A DNA stretch of 13,992 nucleotides from Clostridiaceae bacterium (GTDB taxonomy: Bacteria > Bacillota > Clostridia > Saccharofermentanales > Fastidiosipilaceae): assembly GCA_012800515.1 (NCBI GenBank), contig JAAZJE010000015.1:1-13992 (forward strand). The letters are read 5' to 3'. Positions within the stretch are counted from its first letter, which is position 1; each line of letters opens with the position of its first letter. Below the pieces are notes generated by a model. The model did no database searches and was not told the origin of the DNA. It worked only from the letters and a program-made list of their open reading frames with translations. Below, in pieces: positions 1 to 8,032 of this stretch. The position numbers and the translations under genes are program-made.

Positions 1-893
1 AACTAAGTGTCCTGCCCCCGTATTTGTTAAACAAGTATTTTTCGAAGAGCGAGCAGGAGCGCTTGACTGAATTTGTCGGGATCGGCGCACGTCGTCCCGG
101 AAGCGAACGTTATGAACTGAGTGCCAGGCTTGCCGAACTGATCGGGGAATTCAATCGAAATTTAATTGATTTCGTGGCCGACATAATTCCGGCAGTTAAG
201 CCGCAAGTTGCCTTTTACGAACAGTTGGGGCAGCCGGGAATTGATTGTCTTGAGCAGACCATGCGCCTGGCGCGGGAGAAGGGTCTGCTCGTCATTGCCG
301 ATGCCAAACGCGGCGATATCGGCTCCACTGCTCAGGCCTATGCCGCGGCCTGGCTGGGAGGGGAGAGCGCCGCCGATGCGCTGACCGTTAATCCTTATCT
401 GGGCACGGACGGAATGGAGCCGTTTCTGGCCGCCTGCCGTAAATTTAACAAAGGCCTATTTGTATTGGTGCGCACTTCCAACCCGTCCGCGGCGGAGTTG
501 CAGGATCTCGAGGTTGAGGGAGAACCTCTCTACGCTAGAGTTGCCCGTCTGGTCGCCAAGTGGGGCAATGATCCGGATTTGATCGGAGCATGCGGTTTCA
601 GTTCGATCGGTGCGGTTGTGGGCGCCACCTGGCCTACCGAGGCCAGGCTGATTCGCGCTGTTTTGCCGCGGACGTTTTTCCTGATCCCGGGTTACGGCGC
701 GCAGGGAGGAGCGGCGGCGGATTGCGCGGCCGGCTTTACCTCCGAAAATTACGGCGCTCTGGTCAATGCCTCGCGTAGCCTTATCGCCGCCTGGCGTAAC
801 GCTTCGAGATACGCGGCAGGTGCCGATTATGCTGCGGCGACCCGTACGGCGGCTCTGCGCATGCGCGATGAATTGCGCGCCGCTGCGTTATAA
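1..893 (+). CDS. pyrF: Orotidine 5'-phosphate decarboxylase (type 2), 5' end cut by window edge
   Basis: Decarboxylates orotidine 5'-monophosphate to UMP, the last step of de novo pyrimidine synthesis, in the cytosol. The visible protein carries the family signature DAKRGDIGST (nt 300-329) with the catalytic Lys/Asp set, the substrate-barrel stretch AVKPQVAFYEQLG near nt 193-231, and the phosphate-gripper PGYGAQGG near nt 687-710. A TTG at 24 could be read as a start, but it has no Shine-Dalgarno and the frame stays open to the left edge. The codons from nt 3 read LSVLPPYLLNKYF, which matches the region just after the conserved VGLDPR of type 2 PyrF. The true start is therefore upstream and roughly 20-30 residues are missing. 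The stop is TAA at 891-893. It is the first gene visible in the pyr operon, 31 nt before carB-pyrK. Confidence 0.93.
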   Translation, partial: LSVLPPYLLNKYFSKSEQERLTEFVGIGARRPGSERYELSARLAELIGEFNRNLIDFVADIIPAVKPQVAFYEQLGQPGIDCLEQTMRLAREKGLLVIADAKRGDIGSTAQAYAAAWLGGESAADALTVNPYLGTDGMEPFLAACRKFNKGLFVLVRTSNPSAAELQDLEVEGEPLYARVARLVAKWGNDPDLIGACGFSSIGAVVGATWPTEARLIRAVLPRTFFLIPGYGAQGGAAADCAAGFTSENYGALVNASRSLIAAWRNASRYAAGADYAAATRTAALRMRDELRAAAL

Positions 894-924
894 TACGCAA
901 AGAATAGAATAAAGAAGGAAGCGT

Positions 925-3900
925 ATGCCTAAGTCCTCACGTTTAAAAAAGGTCATGGTCATCGGCTCCGGTCCGATTGTCATCGGTCAGGCGGCCGAGT
1001 TTGACTATGCCGGAACCCAGGCCTGTCGTACTCTTAAGTCCGAGGGAATCGAAGTTGTGCTGGTCAACAGTAATCCGGCCACTATAATGACCGATACGGG
1101 TATGGCGGACCAAGTCTACCTCGAGCCGCTCCATACCGATGTGATCCGCAATATCCTGCTTAAAGAAAAGGTGGACGGCCTTTTGGCGACTCTGGGGGGA
1201 CAGACCGCCCTCAACTTTGCCATGGAACTGAACGAGTCCGGCTTCCTGGCGGAGAATAATATTCAGTTGTTGGGAACCTCGGCCGAATCGATTAAGCGCG
1301 GCGAGGATCGCGAACTTTTCCGTGCCGCTATGGAGGAAATAGGCCAGCCTAATCTCCCGTCGCATATTGCCGACAGTATAGAGACCGCGGCGGCGATTGC
1401 CGCCGAGATCGGCTATCCCGTTATTGTTCGCCCGGCCTTTACGCTGGGCGGAACCGGGGGCGGTATTGCCGCTAACGAAAGCGAACTTAAAGAAATTGTC
1501 GAGTCCGGACTGGATGCCAGCCGCGTGCGTCAGGTTCTGATTGAACAGTCGATCGCCGGTTGGAAGGAAATTGAATATGAGGTAGTCCGCGACGCGAGTG
1601 GGCAGTCGATCGTGGTTTGCAGCATGGAGAATTTCGATCCGGTCGGTATTCATACCGGGGATTCGATTGTCTACGCGCCGGCACAAACTCTGTCGGAAAG
1701 CGATGAACTTATGCTGCGAGAAGCCGCCCTGGCGATTGTCGAGGCGATAGATATTCGCGGCGCCTGCAATGTCCAGTTTGCCCTCCATCCCACCGACAGC
1801 CGTTATGCGGTGATTGAGATTAATCCGCGTCTGTCGAGATCTTCGGCGCTGGCCTCCAAGGCTTCGGGTTACCCGATTGCCAAGGTCGCGACCAGAATCG
1901 CTCTGGGCTATCGTTTGGATGAGATTTTGAACGAGATCACCGGCACCGAAACTGCCCTGTCCCCGCCGATTCTCAATTATGTGGTTGCCAAAATCCCCTG
2001 CTGGCCCTTCGACAAATTCGTCCGCGCCCGTCGTACTTTGGGTACGCAGATGAAGGCGACCGGCGAGGTTATGGCGATCGGCGCCGATCGTGCTCACGCG
2101 CTGCTCAAGGCGGTTCGTTCCCTGGACGGTAGCGGACGCGGTCTTTTGCGCGATCCGTTCCTCCATATGGAGCCCGATGCCTTGCTTAAGGCGCTGGAAC
2201 GCCCCGATGATCGCCGTCTCTTTGTCCTTGCCGCGGCTCTGTTTCATGATGTAACGCCGGAGAGATTATCTGAGTTGACCGGGATCGACCTGACCTTCCT
2301 GAACGATGTCGACGAGCTGGTGCGGCTCGAAAGCGAATTGCTAGCGGCGGGTAAGGAAACGGAGGGGGAGACGGACAGCTTAATAAGCGATGAACTATTG
2401 CGGCGAGCTCATGAGCGGGGCTATGTTGCCCAAACGATCGCCCAGCTTACCGGCCGATCGTGGGAGTCGATTCGTTGTCGTATGATTGAATCGGGACTGA
2501 CGGTTGAGTACCGGGCTGTCGATACTCGGGGCGGGAAGAGTAAGGCCAAAGCGCCGTATTTTTACTCGGCGCCGACGCGGGTTCTGGTGCCCGCGAAAGA
2601 AAAGAATTCCGCCGGTGATGCCCGACGCAAAGTCGTGGTGCTGGGCTCGGGACCGATTCGCATCGGTCAGGGCATCGAGTTCGACTATTGTTCCGTCCAT
2701 GCGGTCCAGGCCTTGCGTGAAGCCGGCTGCGAGACGATTATCATCAACAATAATCCCGAGACCGTATCGACCGACTATGATACGGCCGACAAGCTGTATT
2801 TCGAGCCTCTAAGTCTCGATGATGTGCTGAATATTCTGGAGTTCGAACAGCCGGACGGGGTGGTTTGCCAATTCGGCGGACAGACGGCGATTAAGCTGAT
2901 TGCCGGGATTGAAGCGGCGGGCTGGCCGATTTTGGGCAGTTCGGCCGACAGTGTGGATGCCGCCGAGGACCGGGAGCGCTTTGAGCAAATTCTCAGATAT
3001 TGCCGGGTCCCGTTTCCGAACGCCCGGACGGTATTTACGACCGAGGAGGCATTAGTTGCGGCCCGCGAGCTGGGTCTGCCGGTTCTGTTACGCCCTTCGT
3101 ATGTATTGGGCGGGCAGGGAATGGCGATTTGCTCGAATGAGGATGAGGTGGTTGACTACATGTCAATCATAAATCTGAATGTCCAGGAGGCGCCGATTCT
3201 GGTCGACAAATATTTGAACGGAATGGAACTCGAGGTTGACGCTATTTCGGACGGGAAGGATATTCTTATTCCCGGAATCATGGAGCATTTGGAGCGTGCC
3301 GGAATACATTCCGGGGACTCGATTTCGATTTTCCCGGCCTTTATTCCCGACGCCGTTCGGGAAAGAATTGTAATGGTGAGTCGAGCTCTGGCACAGAGAT
3401 TGAATGTGGTCGGTCTCCTGAACATTCAGTACATTTTGTATAACGACGAGCTCTATTGCATTGAAGTAAATCCGCGCTCCAGCCGTACGGTTCCTTACAT
3501 CAGTAAAATTACCGGTCTGCCGATTGTTGATTTGGCGGTTCAGGTCATGCTGGGAGCCGGTATCGCCGATCTCGGGAAAGGACACGGTCTCTACGCACGT
3601 TACCCGGCGGTCTATGCGATCAAAGCACCGGTATTTTCTTTCGAGAAGCTCCATGATGTCGATACACAATTGGGGCCGGAGATGAAGTCGACGGGCGAGG
3701 TGCTGGGTTTAAGCAATCGCTACAGCGAGGCGATGTATAAAGCAGTTCTGGCCAGCGGATTCCGCTTTCCGCAGCCGGGTCAGGGCGTGCTCCTGACAGT
3801 GCGCGACGCGGACAAATCGGAATTATTGCCGTTGGCGGAGCGGATTACAGCGCTCGGGTATAAGATCTACGCGACCGGCGGCACTGCCAATTATCTGAAC

Positions 3901-5121
3901 AAAACCGGTGTGCCGGCCAGCATGGTGCGGCGTTTGGAGGAGGAACCGCCGAATCTGGAAACACTGATCCGTAATCGCACGATTCGCCTCGTGGTGAATA
4001 CTTCCGATCACAGCGGTAGCGGCGATCCGGGTTTCCGTCTGCGTCGTTTGGCGACGGAGCATGGTGTTCCGGTGATAACTTCTCTCGACACGTTTACCGC
4101 GGTGGTCGACTGTTTGCGGGAACAACTCAAACCGCAGGGACTGCGCCTGTTTGAAATCAAGGAATTTATCGAAATTGTCATCGCTACACGACAGAATCAT
4201 TTGCCGCTGAGCGAGATGAAGAAAAAGACGGAGCGAGCGAATTTGCTCGGTCCGTTGAGTCCGAAACCGGAACCGAAGAGTGACCGTTCGGCACCGCCGC
4301 TGCCGGAACTTGTACCGGTGATTCATCACAGTAAGTTGAATGAAGAGAGTGTCTTGTTGACTCTGCATGCTCCCAGACTTGCGGCAAGTGCCGAAGCCGG
4401 GCAATTCCTGACCTTGAGTTCGGGCGAAGATCGACTTTTGCGTCGACCGATGGGAATTTGCGCTCTGGATTTGAAGCGCGGCAATGTTCAGGTCGGGGTC
4501 AGGGTGCAGGGTGCCGGTACGGAATGGCTGGCCGGTCTGCGGCCGGGGCAACGGGTCGAAGTTTTGGGTCCGCTGGGACACGGCTTCGATCTGTCGGATT
4601 TGGACACGGCGGTTATCGTCGGCGGCGGCACGGGTGTCTTTCCGCTACTGGAACTGGCGCGTAGCTGCAGGGAACGGGGAATTAAGACCGTGACCATTCT
4701 TGGATTTAAGAGTCACCGCCAGATGGTATTGCGGAATGAATTCAGTGCCGTAAGCGATCGGCTAATTATTATGAGCGAAGCCGGCGATACGGGGAGAAAG
4801 GGCCTTGTCACCCTGCCGCTGGAGCGAATCCTGGCCGAATTGAGATCGGAGTGCGACGCCGGGAATCAGTTGCGGGCGTCAAAACGGCTTGTGATTCTGG
4901 TTTGCGGGCCGACGCCGATGGCGCGCGCCTGCTCGCGTCTGGCCGCGGAGTACAAATTTCCTTGTCAGGTTTCCCTGGAGGAGAGAATGGCCTGCGGAAC
5001 AGGTATGTGCCTAGGTTGCGCCATAAAAGTAAAGTCATTAGAACATCCTGATGGATATACATATAAACGCTGCTGTCATGACGGTCCCGTCTTTGATGCC
5101 GATGAGATTATCTGGGAATAG
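925..5121 (+). CDS. carB-pyrK: Carbamoyl-phosphate synthase large subunit fused to dihydroorotate dehydrogenase electron-transfer subunit (CarB-PyrK)
   Basis: A 1398-residue protein. Residues 1 to about 400 are ATP-grasp half 1 (GSGPIVIGQAAEFDYAGTQA, RPAFTLGGTGGG, IEINPRLSRSSALASKA). About 400-565 is the oligomerisation region, and 568-950 is ATP-grasp half 2 (GSGPIRIGQGIEFDYCSVHA, RPSYVLGGQGMAI, NPRSSRTVPYISK). About 953-1095 is the MGS allosteric domain (ATGGTANYL). CarB makes carbamoyl phosphate from bicarbonate, ammonia (glutamine via CarA) and two ATP. A Lys/Glu/Pro/Ser-rich linker (about 1096-1124) leads into a complete PyrK from about 1125. PyrK shows a flavin motif RRPMGI (1173-1178), a nucleotide motif GGGTGVFPL (about 1233) and [2Fe-2S] ligands Cys1357, Cys1362, Cys1365 and Cys1384. 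No stop separates the two parts. An in-frame ATG at 4216 (Met1098) lacks a good Shine-Dalgarno. The start at 925 follows AAGAAGGAAG. The usual hinge VDTCA reads VDTRG (533-536). Confidence 0.95.
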   Translation: MPKSSRLKKVMVIGSGPIVIGQAAEFDYAGTQACRTLKSEGIEVVLVNSNPATIMTDTGMADQVYLEPLHTDVIRNILLKEKVDGLLATLGGQTALNFAMELNESGFLAENNIQLLGTSAESIKRGEDRELFRAAMEEIGQPNLPSHIADSIETAAAIAAEIGYPVIVRPAFTLGGTGGGIAANESELKEIVESGLDASRVRQVLIEQSIAGWKEIEYEVVRDASGQSIVVCSMENFDPVGIHTGDSIVYAPAQTLSESDELMLREAALAIVEAIDIRGACNVQFALHPTDSRYAVIEINPRLSRSSALASKASGYPIAKVATRIALGYRLDEILNEITGTETALSPPILNYVVAKIPCWPFDKFVRARRTLGTQMKATGEVMAIGADRAHALLKAVRSLDGSGRGLLRDPFLHMEPDALLKALERPDDRRLFVLAAALFHDVTPERLSELTGIDLTFLNDVDELVRLESELLAAGKETEGETDSLISDELLRRAHERGYVAQTIAQLTGRSWESIRCRMIESGLTVEYRAVDTRGGKSKAKAPYFYSAPTRVLVPAKEKNSAGDARRKVVVLGSGPIRIGQGIEFDYCSVHAVQALREAGCETIIINNNPETVSTDYDTADKLYFEPLSLDDVLNILEFEQPDGVVCQFGGQTAIKLIAGIEAAGWPILGSSADSVDAAEDRERFEQILRYCRVPFPNARTVFTTEEALVAARELGLPVLLRPSYVLGGQGMAICSNEDEVVDYMSIINLNVQEAPILVDKYLNGMELEVDAISDGKDILIPGIMEHLERAGIHSGDSISIFPAFIPDAVRERIVMVSRALAQRLNVVGLLNIQYILYNDELYCIEVNPRSSRTVPYISKITGLPIVDLAVQVMLGAGIADLGKGHGLYARYPAVYAIKAPVFSFEKLHDVDTQLGPEMKSTGEVLGLSNRYSEAMYKAVLASGFRFPQPGQGVLLTVRDADKSELLPLAERITALGYKIYATGGTANYLNKTGVPASMVRRLEEEPPNLETLIRNRTIRLVVNTSDHSGSGDPGFRLRRLATEHGVPVITSLDTFTAVVDCLREQLKPQGLRLFEIKEFIEIVIATRQNHLPLSEMKKKTERANLLGPLSPKPEPKSDRSAPPLPELVPVIHHSKLNEESVLLTLHAPRLAASAEAGQFLTLSSGEDRLLRRPMGICALDLKRGNVQVGVRVQGAGTEWLAGLRPGQRVEVLGPLGHGFDLSDLDTAVIVGGGTGVFPLLELARSCRERGIKTVTILGFKSHRQMVLRNEFSAVSDRLIIMSEAGDTGRKGLVTLPLERILAELRSECDAGNQLRASKRLVILVCGPTPMARACSRLAAEYKFPCQVSLEERMACGTGMCLGCAIKVKSLEHPDGYTYKRCCHDGPVFDADEIIWE

Positions 5122-5128
5122 AGGTGAT
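5121..5128 (+). promoter_or_regulatory. Ribosome binding site fixing the pyrD GTG start
   Basis: GAGGTGAT overlaps the last base of the carB-pyrK stop codon (TAG 5119-5121) and sits a few bases before the GTG at 5132. An upstream in-frame ATG at 5051 would overlap carB-pyrK by 71 nt, has no comparable site, and would add 27 residues unlike the family N-terminus. The GTG is therefore preferred. Confidence 0.8.
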
Positions 5129-5131
5129 ATT

Positions 5132-6073
5132 GTGTCTGATCCAAATGCGGAAAACAGAGTTTCGCTACAGGTAAGGGTCGGCGATTTGAAACTGCGAAAT
5201 CCGCTGATTGCCGCCTCGGGTACGGTAGGATTCGGTCACGAATTGTTACGCTATATCACCGCGGAGGATCTCGGAGGTATTGTCGGCAAGGCAGTTACTC
5301 TGTTGCCGCGCGCCGGAAATCCGCCGCCGCGTCTGGCCGAAACTCCGGCAGGAATGCTGAATGCAATCGGTCTCCAGAACCCCGGTCTGCAGGTCTTTCT
5401 GGATCGTGAATTGCCGCATATGTTGACATACGATACTGCTGTTATCGCTAATGTAGCGGGCAGTACCGCTGAGGATTATTTAACGGTCTGTCGCGCCCTC
5501 GCCGATAGCGGTTTAATGGCCGTCGAACTTAATTTATCCTGTCCGAACGTTGATGCGGGACGCCTGCCCTTCGGAACCGATCCGCATGTGGTTGAGAAAT
5601 TAACGCGAGCCGCTAAAGCGGCTCTGGGCGATATTCCTTTGTGGGTTAAATTAACGCCCAACGTGACCGATATTGCTATTCTGGCGCAGGCCGCCGAGGC
5701 CGGCGGTGCCGATGCCGTTTCGGCAATCAATACCCTGAGGGGAATGATGATCGATATTCGTACCCGTCGTCCGGTTCTGCGCAATAATACCGGCGGCCTG
5801 TCGGGTCCGGCGATTCTGCCGGTTGCCCTCTGCATGGTGCAGCAGATTTATCAGGCGATAAAAATCCCGGTGATCGGCGGCGGCGGTATCCGCACGGCCG
5901 AAGATGTGCTGGCTTTCATGATTGCCGGCGCGTCGGCGGTTCAGATCGGCACGGCGACCCTTCTGAATCCGACCGCTATCCGCAGGATTAGGCTGGAACT
6001 GGAAGAATACATGCTGGAGAACGGTCTGACCGACCTGAATGATTTGGTTGGGAGTCTTGAATTATGGAACTGA
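5132..6073 (+). CDS. pyrD: Dihydroorotate dehydrogenase, class 1B catalytic subunit
   Basis: Oxidises dihydroorotate to orotate using FMN. In class 1B enzymes electrons leave through PyrK to NAD+, and here PyrK is the C-terminal part of the preceding fusion protein. From the GTG start the protein has 313 residues, the usual length. Visible motifs are LRNPLIAASGTVGFG near the N-terminus, the family stretch ending in GMLNAIGLQNPG, and NLSCPNV with the class 1 active-site cysteine at about Cys137. WVKLTPNV and the FMN-phosphate region GGGGIRTAEDVLAFMIAGAS follow near the C-terminus. There is no membrane anchor, unlike class 2 enzymes. The 3' end overlaps the next gene by 10 nt, so the two are probably translationally coupled. 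Confidence 0.95.
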   Translation: MSDPNAENRVSLQVRVGDLKLRNPLIAASGTVGFGHELLRYITAEDLGGIVGKAVTLLPRAGNPPPRLAETPAGMLNAIGLQNPGLQVFLDRELPHMLTYDTAVIANVAGSTAEDYLTVCRALADSGLMAVELNLSCPNVDAGRLPFGTDPHVVEKLTRAAKAALGDIPLWVKLTPNVTDIAILAQAAEAGGADAVSAINTLRGMMIDIRTRRPVLRNNTGGLSGPAILPVALCMVQQIYQAIKIPVIGGGGIRTAEDVLAFMIAGASAVQIGTATLLNPTAIRRIRLELEEYMLENGLTDLNDLVGSLELWN

Positions 6074-7059
6074 AAATGAGAGATGAAACTATTCTGAAAG
6101 CACTGTTTATGACCGACGCTTTCGTTGTCTGTCGCCCGGACCAGCCTTTCTGGTACACATCCGGCAGTTTCGGCCCGTACTATATCAACACGCATTACCT
6201 GTTCGGGGATCGGACGGCGGCGGAGCACTTTCTCCGGCTGACCGATCATTTTCTTGCGGAGGAGCGGACGCTATTGCCGGCGGCCCTGCTCTTTTTGACG
6301 CATTATCAATATCGTCGTGTCGAGATATACCGTAGCGTGGTTGACAGTGTTGTCGAAATTGCACGTCAACGCGGCTACGACCTGATTTCGGGCGGTGAGC
6401 GGCGTGACTGGTTCTTTTCACTTCCGGCGGCGCAATCCCTGGAGGTACCGGCGATTTTCCTCTTTAAGGACGGGGAAGTCATCGCTCCGAAGACGGCGGG
6501 GGCGGGGAATTATGCTCCGATTGAGGAAGCGGTAAGGACAGCTTGGCCAAAATATGCGGATATTGCTCAGATTCCACTGCCGGAGCTCCGTGAAATCGCA
6601 CAAATATTGGCCGGCGAGATTGGTTTCGCGGCAGTAGAGACGAACGGATTGCAGGGAAAAAAGGTTCTGCACATTGCCGACCTGGTAACCCTGGCGTCGA
6701 GTTATACGCGGAACTGGCTGCCGGCTCTGAGCGAATGCGGCGCCGAAATCGACGCGACGCTGGCGATTGTCGATCGCGGGCAGGGCGGAGATGAGGTGCT
6801 TGCCGCCGCCGGAGTTGAGCTTATTGCTCTGACAACCATTGACGAGAATATGTTTGTCCAGGCACGGGAGCTCGGTCTGATAGATGCGGATCAGGAGTCC
6901 GCTCTCAAGGAGTTTTTGCTTTCGCCGGAGGAGTTTATGCGGCAATTCCTCCGGAGCAATCCCGACTGGTTGCCCGCGCAGGAAGAACTCGGCCCTTCGA
7001 CACGGGCGCGGTTGGAGATTTTTCGTGAGAAGTATGCCGCATTGATTAAGGAGGTGTAA
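6064..7059 (+). CDS. Orotate phosphoribosyltransferase-like protein, long divergent form
   Basis: A 331-residue protein in the pyrE position of the operon. Residues about 28-44 (FWYTSGSFGPYYINTHY) resemble the N-terminal substrate region of orotate phosphoribosyltransferase (typically xSGxKSPYYID). Residues 200-214 (KVLHIADLVTLASSY) align with the PRPP loop, and the following GAEIDATLAIVDRGQGGDEVLAAAGVELIALTTI matches the usual C-terminal strands. Ordinary PyrE is about 190-220 residues. The extra length lies in a middle segment with the distinctive ISGGERRDWFFS (108-119) and in a helical, charged C-terminal tail of about 65 residues. The PRPP loop keeps one acid (Asp206) where PyrE normally has two, and lacks the TTG/TAG turn. 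From memory, similar long proteins with ISGGERRDWFFS occur in Clostridia annotated as orotate phosphoribosyltransferases. The start at 6064 follows GGGAG at 6050-6054; ATG at 6076 is an alternative. Activity is inferred, not shown. Confidence 0.75.
   Translation: MELKMRDETILKALFMTDAFVVCRPDQPFWYTSGSFGPYYINTHYLFGDRTAAEHFLRLTDHFLAEERTLLPAALLFLTHYQYRRVEIYRSVVDSVVEIARQRGYDLISGGERRDWFFSLPAAQSLEVPAIFLFKDGEVIAPKTAGAGNYAPIEEAVRTAWPKYADIAQIPLPELREIAQILAGEIGFAAVETNGLQGKKVLHIADLVTLASSYTRNWLPALSECGAEIDATLAIVDRGQGGDEVLAAAGVELIALTTIDENMFVQARELGLIDADQESALKEFLLSPEEFMRQFLRSNPDWLPAQEELGPSTRARLEIFREKYAALIKEV
7048..7055 (+). promoter_or_regulatory. Strong ribosome binding site for the SDR gene, inside the end of the pyrE-like gene
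   Basis: AAGGAGGT is a full anti-16S match lying in the last codons of the upstream gene, 6 nt before ATG 7062. It sets the start of the SDR gene and supports co-transcription with the pyr genes. Confidence 0.8.
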
Positions 7060-7061
7060 TT

Positions 7062-8018
7062 ATGCGGGCAGTAGTAACGGGTGGAACCGGGCACTTGGGC
7101 AGCTATCTGGTGCCGCGTCTGGTTAAAGCAGGATACGAGGTCATATGTATCAGCCGTAGTGAGTGTAGTGCTTATACGCATGACGATTCGGCCTGGACGG
7201 AGGTTGAATTCAGATCGGCCGATCGTCGGGCGATGGAGGCGGAAGGTAAATTCGGGGAATTTGTGGCTTCGTTGCGCCCGGATTTGATTTGCGATCTCAT
7301 TTCGTATACACCGGCACAGGCGGAGCAGATAGTCGCTCCGTTTTTGGAACGACCGACGCGCTTTATTCAGATAGGTACGATCTGGGTATACGAGTATAAA
7401 ATCACCGTGCCGGTTACTGAGGAGCATCCGCGTACCGAACGGCGTCCCAACAGCTACGGTCATAATAAAACGCTGATCGAGAATTATTTGCTGGGTCTGA
7501 CGCGTGAGAATAAGTTGGCGGCAACGGTTATCAATCCGGGGCATATCAGCGCGAGAGAATGGTTGCCGATCAATCCCCAGGGCAACCTGGATATTAAGGT
7601 CTGGACAAAATTGCTGAGCGGGCAAAAGCTCCTTCTACCTAATGACGGGCAGGCCACCCTGCATCATGTTCACTCCGACGATCTTGCTCGCCTGATTCTT
7701 TGCTGTCTGGAGCAACCGGAGAATTCGGTCGGCGAGACCTTTAATGCGGTTTGCAGCGAAGCGATTACATTACGCGGTTATGCCGAAGGAGTGGCTGCTC
7801 ATTTCGGGCAAAAGGCCGTTTTGGAATTCGCCGCCTGGCCGGAATTCGAAAAACAGCTCCATACGGATGATGCAAATGCGTCCTACGATCACGTGCGGCG
7901 CAGCCCCTGTTGTTCAATGGAAAAAGCGCGGAGAAAATTAGGCTTTGAGCCTAGGGAGACTTCGTTGTCAATTGCTACGGCGGCCGTCGAGTGGCATCGG
8001 GAACGCGGACTTCTATAG
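7062..8018 (+). CDS. NAD(P)-dependent epimerase/dehydratase-family (extended SDR) protein, substrate unknown
   Basis: A 318-residue protein that begins directly with a Rossmann dinucleotide-binding motif, VVTGGTGHLGS (Gly7, Gly10, Gly13), followed by the extended-SDR active-site motif Tyr132-x3-Lys136 (YGHNK) after a beta-strand reading FIQIGTIWVYEY. The middle holds INPGHI and the C-terminal substrate domain has HHVHSDDLARLI, a pattern common in sugar-nucleotide epimerase/dehydratase relatives. The substrate cannot be read from the sequence. It starts 2 nt after the pyrE-like gene with a very strong Shine-Dalgarno, so it is probably the last gene of the pyr operon, but no known pyrimidine step needs it. 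It could be a nucleotide-sugar or small-molecule oxidoreductase. No signal peptide or membrane segment is visible. Its stop is 8 nt from the convergent thrC stop. Confidence 0.85.
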   Translation: MRAVVTGGTGHLGSYLVPRLVKAGYEVICISRSECSAYTHDDSAWTEVEFRSADRRAMEAEGKFGEFVASLRPDLICDLISYTPAQAEQIVAPFLERPTRFIQIGTIWVYEYKITVPVTEEHPRTERRPNSYGHNKTLIENYLLGLTRENKLAATVINPGHISAREWLPINPQGNLDIKVWTKLLSGQKLLLPNDGQATLHHVHSDDLARLILCCLEQPENSVGETFNAVCSEAITLRGYAEGVAAHFGQKAVLEFAAWPEFEKQLHTDDANASYDHVRRSPCCSMEKARRKLGFEPRETSLSIATAAVEWHRERGLL

Positions 8019-8032
8019 GCTGAATCCTATAG
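8013..8032. repeat. Small inverted repeat spanning both convergent stop codons
   Basis: The arms CTATAGG (8013-8019) and CCTATAG (8026-8032) are perfect inverted repeats around a 6-nt loop (CTGAAT). The TAG of the SDR gene (8016-8018) and the TAG of thrC (complement of 8027-8029) both lie in the arms. The stem is short and AT-rich with no T-run on either side, so intrinsic terminator activity is doubtful. Confidence 0.5.

Noticed and set aside
24..893. TTG at 24 as the pyrF start
   Set aside because: No Shine-Dalgarno precedes it, and the frame continues to the left edge with residues (LSVLPPYL) that fit the region after VGLDPR in type 2 PyrF; the gene is cut by the window.
943..2247. Long open frame (434 codons) on the minus strand opposite CarB
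   Set aside because: It mirrors the codon pattern of carB, has no recognisable motif or ribosome site, and the plus strand is unambiguous CarB.
3823..4581. Minus-strand open frame of 252 codons opposite the CarB-PyrK junction
   Set aside because: It is a shadow of the fusion gene, with low-complexity Gln/Arg/Thr composition and no family resemblance.
5051..5131. ATG 5051 as the pyrD start
   Set aside because: It would overlap carB-pyrK by 71 nt without a ribosome site; GTG 5132 has GAGGTGAT in front and gives the family's normal length.
6891..7625. Minus-strand open frame of 244 codons across the pyrE-like/SDR boundary
   Set aside because: It lies opposite two well-supported genes with strong start signals and shows no domain motif.
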